Notes: a model not told the origin generated them from the sequence alone. A stretch of 64,000 nucleotides of DNA from Lysobacterales bacterium (GCA_016718605.1 JADKCY010000002.1:1054001-1118000); one strand, 5' to 3'. Shown: positions 9,117 to 18,950, counted from the stretch's first letter. Translations and numbers: made by a program.

Positions 9117-9217
9117 CCATCGCCTGAGCGGGCCTGCCGACTTTTCCCGTATTGCCCTCAGTAGCGCGAATAAACATGTTTTACAACAGTGACATAGCGG
9201 CATTCAGCCGCGAGGCG

Positions 9218-9223
9218 TATACT
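9218..9223 (+). promoter_or_regulatory. Possible -10 box upstream of rpoD
   Basis: TATACT lies 39 bases before the rpoD ATG. No good -35 element stands at the right distance (TAGCGG at 9195 is poor; GTGACA at 9189 is too far), so this is a weak call. No clear Shine-Dalgarno is visible in front of rpoD either. Confidence 0.3.
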
Positions 9224-9261
9224 GTCGCGTTCTTTCAACCCTCAACGCATTCAGGCGCAGC

Positions 9262-11106
9262 ATGGCGATTGATAAAACCGAGCAGCAGTCCGAGATCAAA
9301 CAGCTCATCCAGAAGGGCCGCGAGCAGGGCTACCTGACGTACTCCGAGGTCAATGATCTGTTGCCGGACGACGTGGTCGACTCCGAGCAGATTGAAGTCA
9401 TCATCGGCATGATCAACGACATGGGCATCACGGTGCATGAAGTTGCGCCAGATGCCGAGACCTTGCTTTTGACGGAAGGCTCGCGCGGTACGGATGACGA
9501 AACCGCCACGGAAGAAGCCGTGGCCGCACTGACGTCGCTGGAGTCCGAAGCCGGGCGAACGACTGACCCCGTGCGGATGTACATGCGCGAGATGGGCACG
9601 GTCGAGTTGCTCACGCGCGAAGGCGAAATCGCCATCGCCAAGCGCATCGAGGAAGGGCTGACCCAGGTCCAGGGGGCATTGGCGAGCTTCCCTTGGTCCA
9701 TCCAGATGATGCTGGAAGACTACGATTTGCACCTTGAGGGCAAGAAGCGCCTCAACGAAATCGTGGTGGGCTTTCTTGATCAACTGGACGTCGAACCCGA
9801 ACCCGTGGTGGCCGAAGTCGACGACAGTGAGGTCGAAGACGAAGAAGACGATGTCGAAGCCGCCGACGAAGATGCCAGTCCTGTCGATACTGGACCCGAT
9901 CCGGTCGAAGTGGCTGCGCGCATGGATGCCATGCGCGGGCTGTTTGGCAAGTTTCAGAAGGCCCATGCAAAAAGTGGCCCTGCGGACAAGAAAGTCCTGA
10001 AATTACGCGAGGAAATGGCGGAGATCTTCCTGACTCTCAAGCTTCCGCTTGGGTTGATGGATAACTTGACTCGCAAGTTGCGTGAAGTGGTCGCCGAGAT
10101 GCGACATCACGAACGGTTGATCATGGATCTGGCGACCCGCGTCGGCAAAATGCCACGCAAAGATTTCATCCGAACTTTCCCGGGCGCCGAGACCGACCTG
10201 AACTGGGCGGATGAAGTCATTCGTCGAAAGCAGAAGTGGTCCTCCTCGATGAAGGATGCCAAGGACGCCATTCTTGCCGAACAGCATGGCCTGATCGCGA
10301 TGGAATCGACCTTGACGCTGTCGCTGGCCGACATCAAGGAAATCAATCGCACCATGGCGATTGGTGAAGCCAAGGCGCGCAAAGCCAAGAAGGAAATGGT
10401 CGAGGCCAACCTGCGCCTGGTGATCTCGATTGCCAAGAAGTACACCAACCGCGGGCTGCAGTTCCTCGATCTCATTCAGGAAGGCAACATCGGTTTGATG
10501 AAGGCAGTCGACAAGTTCGAATACCGTCGCGGTTACAAGTTCTCGACCTATGCCACGTGGTGGATTCGTCAGGCCATCACCCGTTCGATTGCCGATCAGG
10601 CGCGCACCATCCGCATTCCGGTGCACATGATCGAGACCATCAACAAGCTGAATCGCATTTCCCGTCAGATGCTGCAGGAGATGGGCCGCGAGGCCACGCC
10701 GGAAGAACTGGCGGTCAAGATGGAAATGCCGGAAGACAAGATTCGCAAGGTCTTGAAGATTGCCAAAGAGCCGATCTCGATGGAAACGCCGATTGGCGAC
10801 GATGAGGACAGCCATCTGGGTGACTTCATTGAAGACACCAGCATCGAGTCGCCAATGGAAAATGCCACGGTGACCGGTTTGATGGAAACCGTCCGCGACG
10901 TGTTGGCCGGCCTAACCCCGAGGGAAGCGAAAGTCCTACGCATGCGTTTCGGCATCGATATGAACACCGATCACACGCTGGAAGAAGTCGGCAAGCAATT
11001 CGACGTCACCCGCGAACGCATTCGCCAGATCGAAGCCAAAGCATTGCGCAAACTGCGTCACCCAAGCCGTTCGGAACAGCTGCGCAGCTTCCTCGATATC
11101 GACTGA
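9262..11106 (+). CDS. rpoD: Primary sigma factor RpoD (sigma-70)
   Basis: 614 residues. Region 1.1 is at the N-terminus (I-K-Q-L-I-Q-K-G-R-E-Q-G-Y-L-T-Y), then region 1.2 (D-P-V-R-M-Y-M-R-E-M-G), an acidic linker near residues 175-215, region 2 with the -10 recognition helix (Y-K-F-S-T-Y-A-T-W-W-I-R-Q-A), region 3, and region 4 (T-L-E-E-V-G-K-Q-F-D-V-T-R-E-R-I-R-Q-I) for -35 recognition. It directs RNA polymerase to housekeeping promoters. A strong hairpin follows 22 bases after the stop. The acidic linker is low-complexity, as is common for this protein. Confidence 0.97.
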   Translation: MAIDKTEQQSEIKQLIQKGREQGYLTYSEVNDLLPDDVVDSEQIEVIIGMINDMGITVHEVAPDAETLLLTEGSRGTDDETATEEAVAALTSLESEAGRTTDPVRMYMREMGTVELLTREGEIAIAKRIEEGLTQVQGALASFPWSIQMMLEDYDLHLEGKKRLNEIVVGFLDQLDVEPEPVVAEVDDSEVEDEEDDVEAADEDASPVDTGPDPVEVAARMDAMRGLFGKFQKAHAKSGPADKKVLKLREEMAEIFLTLKLPLGLMDNLTRKLREVVAEMRHHERLIMDLATRVGKMPRKDFIRTFPGAETDLNWADEVIRRKQKWSSSMKDAKDAILAEQHGLIAMESTLTLSLADIKEINRTMAIGEAKARKAKKEMVEANLRLVISIAKKYTNRGLQFLDLIQEGNIGLMKAVDKFEYRRGYKFSTYATWWIRQAITRSIADQARTIRIPVHMIETINKLNRISRQMLQEMGREATPEELAVKMEMPEDKIRKVLKIAKEPISMETPIGDDEDSHLGDFIEDTSIESPMENATVTGLMETVRDVLAGLTPREAKVLRMRFGIDMNTDHTLEEVGKQFDVTRERIRQIEAKALRKLRHPSRSEQLRSFLDID

Positions 11107-11127
11107 GTCAGCGTTCTGCCCACCCTC

Positions 11128-11155
11128 GACAACGGCCCGCAAGCGGGCCGTTGTC
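11128..11155 (+). terminator. rpoD terminator hairpin
   Basis: Arms 11128-11140 and 11143-11155 are perfect 13-base complements around a two-base centre, GC-rich in the middle. There is no long T run behind it. The position just after rpoD supports a terminator. Confidence 0.75.
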
Positions 11156-11253
11156 GTATTGGCGCAGCGCACACTGCAAGCCGCCAAAGGCACATCCGTG
11201 GATAGATCGAATGCGCTATCTTGCCGGCACTTGGGGAAGGGGAAGCACCGTCG

Positions 11254-13914
11254 ATGAAACGTATCCACACGATCGCAGCATGGTCTGCTTGCTGCGCACT
11301 GCTGGCTGCCTGCCAGCACGCGCCGCGCCATAACGCACCCGACGTCGCACCGCAGTACACGCCCTCACCAGGTGAATCACGCCTGCTGCAACTGTCCTAC
11401 CCGACAGGTCGATTTGAACCGCGATGGCTGGTGGATTCAGCTCGACAAGCGCACGCCGTTCGCGGTGGATTGCCCTTGGGAAGCGGCTCTGCAACGCGCG
11501 GACGCCACACGCCAGGGCTGCTCGCTCTGGATCCAAACCAATTCACCGCGCTCGGCCCCATGCCCTTGAATCCGGGTAGTGAGGCTGCCTCCGGCCGCAC
11601 CAACGTCGTTGTGGTGGATCCCGTCGATCCCACAGTTGCGTATGCGGGGTCGGATGGCGGCGGTGTCTGGCGTACGCGCAACTGCTGCTCCGCCAGCACC
11701 ACATGGGAAGTTGTCACCGACTTCCCGGAAATCGCCAGCATGGCCATCGGCGATATCGCGCTCGACCCGAACGACCACAACACGGTCTACGCGGGCACCG
11801 GCGATCTGCGTTACGGCTCGTTTTCGTTCGGCGCTGCAGGGTTGCTGAAGAGCAGCAATGGCGGCGATAGCTGGACAATTCTTGGGGCCGACGTGTTCAA
11901 CCCCTTTTACGGCCCATCGGCAGGCGGATTTCCGCAATATCAGGCGATCGGGAAAGTCGTGGTCGATCCGCGCAATTCGCAGAATCTGATCGTCGGCACC
12001 AAGACCGGCATTTTCCTGTCCTACGATGCGGGCGCGAACTGGACGGGTCCCTGTCTCACCAATCCCCACAGCGCGCAAAGGCAGGACACCACCGGTTTGA
12101 TTGCAGTCGCCAATCCGGACAACCAGAGCACCCGCCTGTATGCCGCCATTGGAACGCGCGGCTCAGCAACGCCTGTGCAACCGGATCTGGGAAACAACGG
12201 TGCGAATGGCGTCTATCGGGCCACCCTGCCAAGCAATGGCTGTCCGCTGAATTGGACCTTGCTGGCCAACGGCTGGCCAGCCAATACCGGCAACGGTGTT
12301 GCAGGTGCCACCACCATCGGACGCCTGGAAATTGCCATGGCGCCGACCGACAACCAGATTCTGTATGCCATGGCGGGCAATTCCGCATCGCTGGGGTCGG
12401 GCGTGATCGGCGTCTGGAAGACCATCAACGGTGGCGATACATGGACCCAAGTGGCGACACCCTCTGCCGTTTCTGACAATGGCTGTCCCAATGCAGCCTC
12501 TGGTGGTGCCCAGATGTGGTACGACGCGGGTCTGACCGTGAGTCCGACTGACGCCAACACCGTGCTGCTCAGTGGCGTCGACTTGTATCGATCCACCAAT
12601 GGCGGGGCCAACTTCACCGATGTCACTTGCGGCTACTCCAGCGCGACCGTGTACAACGTGCATGTCGACCATCATGCGCGCGCCTACGTCGGCAACGATC
12701 CGACTCGCTTACTGCTCGGCAGCGATGGCGGCGTCTGGTATTCGTCCAATGCCACGGCGACAAGCCCGAGCTTTATCCCGTTGAACAACACGATCAATAC
12801 AATCGAGTTCTACTCGGGTGATATCACTGCAGACTTCGCCAACTCGGCGACGCCCGGTGCCAGCGGCGGTGCGCAAGACAACGGATCGAATACCGTCCAG
12901 TGGGCCGGATCACCATCAGTGAGTGCCTGGGTTACACGACTTGGGGGTGACGGGATCTACACCCGTATCGATCCGATCATCCGTAGCGGCGGCGGCCAGC
13001 GCTGGTACTACTCCAGCCAGAACGGCAATCTGGTGGTGGCGCAAAACGGCCCCGGTGGCTCAATCGTGGGAGCTGCCGCACCGAGCAGTTGGGGCGGCGA
13101 TACGCTCAGCTTCGTCATGCCCGTCGAGTTGTACAAGTACGGCGCCCTTGATGCCCCGAACAGTGGCTGCACTACCAGCGGTGGTTGCACCCGTTTGCTG
13201 GGCGGCACCAACCGGGTGTGGGAGACCATTCAAGCTGGCGTGCCGACATCGAGCTGGTACGCCAACAGCCCCAATCTCACCAAGGGCACACTCGCTGCCC
13301 GCTCCTTCATCAACCAACTGTCGCATGCCGTATCCAATCCCTCGGTCGCCATTGCTGGTACCAATGATGGCAATGTCTGGATCGGTTACGGCTTGGGTCA
13401 GGGCGTGGCGAATACGGCCACGTGGGTAAATCTGACCGACAGCAACAGCCTGCTGCCCAACCGGCCGATCATGGACGTCGCGACAGCACCCGACACACCG
13501 TGGCAGGGCTATGCCGCGGTCGGCGGCTTCACCGCCAATACACCTACGACTCCGGGTCATCTGTTTCAGGTGACCTGCACTGCCAACTGCGCGAGTTTTG
13601 TCTGGATCGACAAGTCGGGCAATCTGCCCGATATCCCAGCCAACAGCGTGATCGTCAACCCGCATATCCCGAGCCAGGTCTTTGTCGGTACTGATTGGGG
13701 CCTTTACTACACCGACGACATCGACGCGAATCCGGTGGTCTGGCAACGTCACGAGGGGCTGCCGCATGTCATGGTGTGGGACATGGCCATCGATCGCGGC
13801 TTCACCACGCTTGCGGTGTTCACGCGCTCACGCGGAGCGTGGGCATGGCCACTGCCGACCGAACCGGCCAATCCCGACCTGTTGTTCCGCAACGGTTTTG
13901 AAAACGATTTGTGA
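11254..13914 (+). CDS. Large BNR/sortilin-like repeat lipoprotein with F-x-N-G-F-E tail
   Basis: 886 residues. The ATG at 11254 follows a purine-rich site; the N-terminus is a lipoprotein signal with lipobox L-A-A-C. The mature protein has many Asp-box-like repeats (S-N-G-G-D-S-W, S-Y-D-A-G-A-N-W, T-I-N-G-G-D-T-W, S-T-N-G-G-A-N-F), the pattern of VPS10/sortilin or glycosidase-like beta-propellers, often labelled 'glycosyl hydrolase' without proof of activity. It probably folds as one or two propellers on the cell surface or in the periplasm. It ends L-L-F-R-N-G-F-E-N-D-L, a tail shared with two secreted proteins at the other end of the window. It stands alone between rpoD and rpiA. Confidence 0.85.
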   Translation: MKRIHTIAAWSACCALLAACQHAPRHNAPDVAPQYTPSPGESRLLQLSYPTGRFEPRWLVDSARQAHAVRGGLPLGSGSATRGRHTPGLLALDPNQFTALGPMPLNPGSEAASGRTNVVVVDPVDPTVAYAGSDGGGVWRTRNCCSASTTWEVVTDFPEIASMAIGDIALDPNDHNTVYAGTGDLRYGSFSFGAAGLLKSSNGGDSWTILGADVFNPFYGPSAGGFPQYQAIGKVVVDPRNSQNLIVGTKTGIFLSYDAGANWTGPCLTNPHSAQRQDTTGLIAVANPDNQSTRLYAAIGTRGSATPVQPDLGNNGANGVYRATLPSNGCPLNWTLLANGWPANTGNGVAGATTIGRLEIAMAPTDNQILYAMAGNSASLGSGVIGVWKTINGGDTWTQVATPSAVSDNGCPNAASGGAQMWYDAGLTVSPTDANTVLLSGVDLYRSTNGGANFTDVTCGYSSATVYNVHVDHHARAYVGNDPTRLLLGSDGGVWYSSNATATSPSFIPLNNTINTIEFYSGDITADFANSATPGASGGAQDNGSNTVQWAGSPSVSAWVTRLGGDGIYTRIDPIIRSGGGQRWYYSSQNGNLVVAQNGPGGSIVGAAAPSSWGGDTLSFVMPVELYKYGALDAPNSGCTTSGGCTRLLGGTNRVWETIQAGVPTSSWYANSPNLTKGTLAARSFINQLSHAVSNPSVAIAGTNDGNVWIGYGLGQGVANTATWVNLTDSNSLLPNRPIMDVATAPDTPWQGYAAVGGFTANTPTTPGHLFQVTCTANCASFVWIDKSGNLPDIPANSVIVNPHIPSQVFVGTDWGLYYTDDIDANPVVWQRHEGLPHVMVWDMAIDRGFTTLAVFTRSRGAWAWPLPTEPANPDLLFRNGFENDL

Positions 13915-13961
13915 TTCGGCGGCGTGCGGGCGCCACACGGCGCCTGCACGCAGACCTCTGC

Positions 13962-14600
13962 TCAGCGCTGCCCGCCCACAATGACTACGTCGGCAGGGCG
14001 CGCCGCGAACAGTCCATTGCATACCACGCCAACGATCTGGTTGATCTCGCGCTCCAGACTCACCGGATCAATGATGCGCAGATTGTGGACATCCAGAATC
14101 CAGTTGCCGTTGTCAGTGATGACGCCCTCGCGCCAGACAGGCTGACCGCCCAAACCCAACAGCTTGCGGGCAACGTGACTGCGCGCCATCGGGATGACTT
14201 CAACCGGCAGAGGAAACGCGCCAAGGATGTCCACCTGCTTGCTCGGATCGATCATGCAGATGAACTGCCGACTGGCGGCAGCGATGATTTTCTCACGTGT
14301 CAGCGCGGCGCCGCCGCCCTTGATCAAACGCTTGTGTGGGTCGCATTCGTCGGCACCATCGATGTAAACATCCAAGGGTCCTGCACTATTGAGATCCAGC
14401 ACATCGATACCGAGCGCCTTGAGCTGCTGAGTGCTTTGCTCGGAACTCGACACCGCACCCTGGATGCGATCACGCATGCGACCGAGTCCTTCGATGAAAA
14501 ACCTCACCGTGGAACCGGTTCCCACGCCAATGACACTGCCCGCTTCGACATAGGCCAGCGCGCGTTCAGCGGCATCGCGTTTGTTGGCGTCCTGATTCAT
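13962..14600 (-). CDS. rpiA: Ribose-5-phosphate isomerase A
   Basis: 212 residues from the ATG at 14600. RpiA interconverts ribose 5-phosphate and ribulose 5-phosphate in the pentose phosphate pathway. Family motifs: G-V-G-T-G-S-T-V (phosphate loop), D-G-A-D-E-C-D-P, and K-G-G-G-A-A-L-T-R-E-K with catalytic residues. The start overlaps the stop of the EVE-domain gene (ATGA), so the two are coupled. Confidence 0.95.
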   Translation of the reverse strand: MNQDANKRDAAERALAYVEAGSVIGVGTGSTVRFFIEGLGRMRDRIQGAVSSSEQSTQQLKALGIDVLDLNSAGPLDVYIDGADECDPHKRLIKGGGAALTREKIIAAASRQFICMIDPSKQVDILGAFPLPVEVIPMARSHVARKLLGLGGQPVWREGVITDNGNWILDVHNLRIIDPVSLEREINQIVGVVCNGLFAARPADVVIVGGQR

Positions 14601-15073
14601 GTCTTCGCTCCCAGATGATTTTCCAATTGCAGAATGTACTGCCACTGCGGCGCCGAAACCGGCAGGATTGACAGCCGGTTGCCGCGCCGCAACAGCGCGA
14701 AATCGCCTAGCGCATCGGCGTGCTGTTTCAGCTCATCCAGCGAGATCGTCCGGCGCAGCACGCGTTTGAAACCCACCTCTCGCAACAACCACCGCGGTGC
14801 GTCAGGCGCACTCTTGGCGTCAAAGTAGTCGCTCTGCCGATCAAACTGCGAGGGATCGGGCAGAGCCTCGCTGACGATCTCGGCAATTCCGACGATGCCG
14901 GGGATCGGGCAGTTGGAGTGATAGAACAACACACCGTCGCCGATCTGCATGTCGTCACGCAGAAAGTTGCGTGCCTGATAGTTACGTACACCGTTCCATG
15001 GCTCGCGGCCACGCCGCTGCAACTGCTGGATGGAAAACTCCTCCGGCTCGGACTTCATCAACCAATAGCGCAC
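14597..15073 (-). CDS. EVE domain protein
   Basis: 158 residues that consist of a single EVE domain: R-Y-W-L-M-K-S-E-P at the N-terminus, W-x-G-V-R-N-Y-Q-A-R-N near residue 30, and G-D-G-V-L-F-Y-H-S-N-C. EVE domains are PUA-like readers that in other systems bind modified bases; the substrate of the bacterial stand-alone form is not settled. It overlaps rpiA by four bases, and starts just after gmk on the same strand. Confidence 0.92.
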   Translation of the reverse strand: MRYWLMKSEPEEFSIQQLQRRGREPWNGVRNYQARNFLRDDMQIGDGVLFYHSNCPIPGIVGIAEIVSEALPDPSQFDRQSDYFDAKSAPDAPRWLLREVGFKRVLRRTISLDELKQHADALGDFALLRRGNRLSILPVSAPQWQYILQLENHLGAKT

Positions 15074-15086
15074 GGGGCAACCTCAA

Positions 15087-15698
15087 TCACGCCAACAACG
15101 CATCGATCAACGCCTTTTGACTGCGCGCCTGACGGAATCGCTTCAAGCGCTCAGCGCGCACGATGCCGAGCAGATCGTCCAAGGCACGTTCGAACACATC
15201 ATTGACCAACAGATAGTCGAAATCCTCGAGGTGCGCGATCTCGGTGCGCGAGTCAGCCAAACGTCGTTGGATCACGTCTTCCGCATCTTGACCACGTCCG
15301 CGCAATCGGCGCTCCAATTCCACCCGCGACGGCGGAAGGATGAACATGCTCACGCAGTCCGGCACCAGCGCCCGCACCTGCCGCGCGCCTTGGTAGTCGA
15401 TCTCCAGCAACACATCACGACCTTCCGCCAATGGGCGTTCAACGGTATGTCGCGCGGTGCCCTTGAGATCACCGTGCACCACCGCGTGCTCGAAAAACTC
15501 GCCACGTCCGATCATTGCCTCAAACTCGTCGCGACTGACGAAGTGGTAGTGCGAACCCTCGAATTCGCCTGGTCGCGGCGCGCGTGAGGTGTAGGAAATC
15601 GACAACTGGATCGATGCTTCACGCGCCAGCAGCGCGTTGACCAGACTGGATTTACCCGCACCCGAGGGCGCGGCAACGATGAAAAGGCATCCGCTCAT
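15087..15698 (-). CDS. gmk: Guanylate kinase
   Basis: 203 residues. The P-loop (A-P-S-G-A-G-K-S-S-L) is at residues 9-18, followed by the GMP-binding segment S-Y-T-S-R-A-P-R-P-G-E and G-S-H-Y-H-F-V. It phosphorylates GMP to GDP. It overlaps the stop of yicC (ATGA), an arrangement seen in many proteobacteria. Confidence 0.96.
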   Translation of the reverse strand: MSGCLFIVAAPSGAGKSSLVNALLAREASIQLSISYTSRAPRPGEFEGSHYHFVSRDEFEAMIGRGEFFEHAVVHGDLKGTARHTVERPLAEGRDVLLEIDYQGARQVRALVPDCVSMFILPPSRVELERRLRGRGQDAEDVIQRRLADSRTEIAHLEDFDYLLVNDVFERALDDLLGIVRAERLKRFRQARSQKALIDALLA

Positions 15699-16558
15699 TC
15701 GATGTTCTGCACCTGTTCGCGCAACTGTTCGATCAGCACTTTCAATTCGACGGCGGCCTGAGTCGTGCGCTGATCCACCGACTTCGATCCTAGTGTGTTG
15801 GCCTCGCGGTTGAACTCCTGCATCAAGAAATCCATGCGCCGACCGACCGCCTCTTTCAAACCCAGAATACGCCGTGCTTCATCCACATGGGCGGCCAACC
15901 GATCGAGTTCCTCATCGACATCGATCTTCTGCAGTGACAGCACGATTTCCTGCTCCAGACGGCCCGGCTCCAGCGGCTGCTTGAGATCGGCCAAGCGGTT
16001 GTCCAATTTGCTGCGCAGTGCGACACGAATCTCTGGCAGCCATTGCCGTACCTGCAAAGTGATGGCAGCGATGGCGTCCAAACGCTCACGCATGGCGGTC
16101 GCAGTCGCTGCCCCCTCGCGCTCGCGACCGGCGCTGAATTCGCGCATCACGTCATCGACCAGCGCCAGCGCCTCACGCTGCAATCCCGCCAGATCGACTT
16201 CTTTTTGCTCCAACACGCCGGGGTAGCGCAACAGTTCGGTGAAATGGACCTGCAACTGCGGAAACCGCGCGTCGCACTCCTGCGCCAGATTCGCCAACTG
16301 GTCGAGCAGCGGCAGATTCACCACCAGGGCCTCGGCAGGTCCCGTGGCATTGCGCAAACGCAGGCTGACATCCACTTTGCCACGCGACAGGCGCTGCGCC
16401 AGACGCTCACGCAACGCAGGTTCGATGGATCGCAACTCCTCCGGCAAGCGAAAGCTGGGCTCGAGATAGCGGTGATTGACCGCACGCACTTCACAGGACA
16501 ACGCGCCCCACTCGGTGGCACGCTCAGCAGAGGCGAAGGCGGTCATGCTGCGAATCAT
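15695..16558 (-). CDS. yicC: YicC/YloC family endoribonuclease
   Basis: 287 residues from the ATG at 16558, giving the family's usual start M-I-R-S-M-T-A-F; a second in-frame ATG nine bases upstream is possible. The N-terminal YicC domain has V-N-H-R-Y-L-E; the C-terminal DUF1732 part has the conserved M-D-F-L-M-Q-E-F-N-R-E-A-N-T-L-G-S-K. E. coli YicC is an endoribonuclease linked to RNA decay. The gene is divergent from rph, another RNA-processing enzyme, with 67 bases between starts, and leads a unit with gmk. Confidence 0.93.
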   Translation of the reverse strand: MIRSMTAFASAERATEWGALSCEVRAVNHRYLEPSFRLPEELRSIEPALRERLAQRLSRGKVDVSLRLRNATGPAEALVVNLPLLDQLANLAQECDARFPQLQVHFTELLRYPGVLEQKEVDLAGLQREALALVDDVMREFSAGREREGAATATAMRERLDAIAAITLQVRQWLPEIRVALRSKLDNRLADLKQPLEPGRLEQEIVLSLQKIDVDEELDRLAAHVDEARRILGLKEAVGRRMDFLMQEFNREANTLGSKSVDQRTTQAAVELKVLIEQLREQVQNIE

Positions 16559-16625
16559 GCGAATCATCCAAGTGCCAGGGGAGGTGAATGGTAAACTGCC
16601 CCGCCACGATTGACGAACGGCCCTC

Positions 16626-17357
16626 ATGCCCACGATCCAACGCCCCAGTGGCCGCGCTGCCGATGCACTGCGCGAACTCCGCATCGAAACCGACTTCACC
16701 CGCTATGCCGAAGGCTCGGTATTGATCAGCGTGGGCAACACCCGCGTGCTCTGCAATGCCAGCGTGGAGAACCGGGTGCCGGGGTTTCTGCGCGGCAAGG
16801 GCGAAGGCTGGGTCACTGCCGAATACTCCATGCTGCCGCGCGCCACCAAGGAACGTACCCAGCGCGAGTCTTCGAATGGCAAAGTCGGTGGCCGCACGCA
16901 TGAAATCCAACGCCTGATCGGCCGCTCCCTGCGTGCCTGCATTGATCGCAGCGCGCTGGGCGAGCGCACCATCACGCTCGACTGCGATGTGCTCCAGGCG
17001 GACGGTGGCACGCGTTGCGCCTCGATCACGGGCGCCTATGTCGCGCTTGGATTGGCGGTACGCAGATTGCTCAAGCGCGGCGACCTGAGCCGTGATCCAC
17101 TGTTCGGCGCAGTGGCGGCCGTTTCAGTCGGCATCTATCAGGGATTGCCGGTCCTCGATCTCGACTACATCGAAGACTCTGGCTGCGATACCGACATGAA
17201 CGTGGTGATGAACGATGGCGGTGGCTTCATCGAGGTGCAGGGCACAGCCGAAGGACATGCCTTCCGGCGCGATGAAATGAACGTGTTGCTCGACCTCGCC
17301 AGCAAAGGCATCGGCGAGCTGATCGCTGCACAACGGCAGGTGCTGGATGCCGCCTGA
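16626..17357 (+). CDS. rph: Ribonuclease PH
   Basis: 243 residues, near the usual 238-240. RNase PH is a phosphorolytic 3'-5' exonuclease that trims tRNA 3' ends. Family features: R-P-S-G-R-A-A-D-A-L-R-E near the N-terminus, E-Y-S-M-L-P-R-A-T, I-Q-R-L-I-G-R-S-L-R-A and D-C-D-V-L-Q-A-D-G-G-T-R. The last 11 bases overlap rdgB, so they are coupled. Confidence 0.97.
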   Translation: MPTIQRPSGRAADALRELRIETDFTRYAEGSVLISVGNTRVLCNASVENRVPGFLRGKGEGWVTAEYSMLPRATKERTQRESSNGKVGGRTHEIQRLIGRSLRACIDRSALGERTITLDCDVLQADGGTRCASITGAYVALGLAVRRLLKRGDLSRDPLFGAVAAVSVGIYQGLPVLDLDYIEDSGCDTDMNVVMNDGGGFIEVQGTAEGHAFRRDEMNVLLDLASKGIGELIAAQRQVLDAA

Positions 17358-17964
17358 GTTCACACGTCTGGTCCTGGCCAGTGGCAATGCGGGCAAGCTG
17401 GCAGAGTTGCGCGCGTTGCTGGCGGACTCCGGCATCGAATTGATCGCCAGTCACGACCTCGGCATAGCAGACCCCGAAGAAACCGGACGGACCTTCGTCG
17501 AGAATGCCTTGATCAAGGCCCGCAACGCCGCCGCACACTCCGGCCTTCCGGCGCTGGCCGATGATTCGGGTTTGTGCATCGACGCGCTGAACGGCGCTCC
17601 GGGTTTGATCTCGGCGCACTACGCGGGCGAGCATGGCAATCACAGCGCCAATATCGCGCGGGTATTGCATGAGTTGCGCGCGGTCGAGGAATCGGCTCGA
17701 TCGGCCTACTTCATCAGTGTGCTGGCCCTGCTCCGGCATGCCGATGACCCGGCACCACTCCTGGCGGAAGGCCGATGGCATGGTCGCATTCTGCCGTCGC
17801 CGCGCGGATCGGACGGATTTGGCTACGACCCGATCTTTCTGGACCCATCGCAAGGACTGAGTGCCGCCGAGCTTCCCGCTGCCGAAAAGAACCGCGTCAG
17901 CCATCGCGGGCAGGCATTGCGCGTATTGCGCCAGCTATTGCACGGTTTGCCGCGCTTGTCCTGA
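17347..17964 (+). CDS. rdgB: XTP/dITP diphosphatase (RdgB/HAM1)
   Basis: 205 residues. RdgB hydrolyses non-canonical purine triphosphates (dITP, XTP) to keep them out of DNA and RNA. Motifs: A-S-G-N-A-G-K-L-A-E-L at the N-terminus, F-V-E-N-A-L-I-K-A-R-N, A-D-D-S-G-L-C-I-D and the C-terminal S-D-G-F-G-Y-D-P-I-F. It overlaps rph. A 229-base gap without a gene follows. Confidence 0.96.
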   Translation: MPPEFTRLVLASGNAGKLAELRALLADSGIELIASHDLGIADPEETGRTFVENALIKARNAAAHSGLPALADDSGLCIDALNGAPGLISAHYAGEHGNHSANIARVLHELRAVEESARSAYFISVLALLRHADDPAPLLAEGRWHGRILPSPRGSDGFGYDPIFLDPSQGLSAAELPAAEKNRVSHRGQALRVLRQLLHGLPRLS

Positions 17965-18193
17965 CGGCCAGTCGGGAAGGTGTGTTTCCGCGCTTTCTCG
18001 ACGTCGCGAGTCCGGACTGGTGCCGGACTCTCTCCCGACGATTGCAACGCAGAAGCGATCCAATCGCGTGCACTACCTCTTGGGTGCGCATCGCTGGGGT
18101 CTGGCAACACCCACCCAAACGGCCTCGACACACGCTTAACGTCACCTTGCGGTATAAGTGCGTAGCACCTTTTGTCCCCGTCGGAGTCGATCC

Positions 18194-18871
18194 ATGAATA
18201 CTCACCCTCTTCCACCTCAGGTGCCCGTTGCGCTGCCCATCGCAGTCAACACCACACTGGTGCGCAATACGTTTGTGCTGCTGAGCTTGGTGCTGGGCGC
18301 TGGCGCCGTTGGTGCGGGCCTTGGCATCGGCCTCAATCTACCCTTGGGCATCGGCATGTGGCTGGTGTTCATGGTCGTATTCATCGGTGGCCCGTTCCTC
18401 ATTGGCCGCATCGGTAATGGGCAAGCCGCCATTGGCGCGACGTTCGCTTGGGCATTTGCAGTTGGCCTGCTCTTCAGCCCTTTGCTAAACGCCTACCTGA
18501 GCTTCCCGGGCGGTGATCGCATCGTGCTGAACGCGTTGGCGACAACCGCCGTGTTGTTCACCGCGCTCGCAGGCTATGCGGTGATATCGCGCAAAAATTT
18601 CAGCTTCATGGGCGGCTTTCTGGTAGCCGGGTCAATCGTGCTGCTGATCGGCATCGTGGCAAACATCTTCCTGCATATCCCGATGTTGTCGCTCGTCATC
18701 TCCGGTGCAGCAGTGTTATTGATGTCCGGCTTTATTCTGTTTGACACCAGTCGTTTGATCCATGAGCCGAACGCCAATCCGATCATGATCACGGTCGAAT
18801 TGTTCTCCAGCATCGTGGTGCTATTTTCGCACCTGCTGAATCTGTTCAACATGCTGAGCGGCGATGACTGA
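18194..18871 (+). CDS. Bax inhibitor-1 / YccA family membrane protein
   Basis: 225 residues from ATG 18194. After a polar N-terminus there are about seven hydrophobic helices, with the family's I-S-R-K-N-F-S-F-M-G-G-F between helices and L-F-D-T-S-R-L-I near the C-terminus, the usual place of the conserved aspartate. E. coli YccA modulates the FtsH protease; family members can leak calcium. A bidirectional terminator follows 22 bases after the stop. Confidence 0.9.
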   Translation: MNTHPLPPQVPVALPIAVNTTLVRNTFVLLSLVLGAGAVGAGLGIGLNLPLGIGMWLVFMVVFIGGPFLIGRIGNGQAAIGATFAWAFAVGLLFSPLLNAYLSFPGGDRIVLNALATTAVLFTALAGYAVISRKNFSFMGGFLVAGSIVLLIGIVANIFLHIPMLSLVISGAAVLLMSGFILFDTSRLIHEPNANPIMITVELFSSIVVLFSHLLNLFNMLSGDD

Positions 18872-18893
18872 ATCGCTAGACCATTCCGAAAAC

Positions 18894-18927
18894 AAAAAAG
18901 CCGGACGCTCAAGCGCCCGGCTTTTTT
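18894..18927. terminator. Bidirectional Rho-independent terminator
   Basis: An A run, then a GC-rich stem (GCCGG ... CCGGC) and a T run, symmetric on both strands. It serves both the Bax-inhibitor-like gene and the small membrane-protein gene that converges on it. Confidence 0.9.
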
Positions 18928-18950
18928 GTTCAGATCGCCAAACACATCGC

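Noticed and set aside
9150..9216. Other -35/-10 combinations for rpoD
   Set aside because: Spacing too long or too short; only the TATACT box is kept, at low confidence.
18121..18158. TATAAG upstream of the Bax-inhibitor-like gene as a promoter
   Set aside because: No -35 element at a proper distance.
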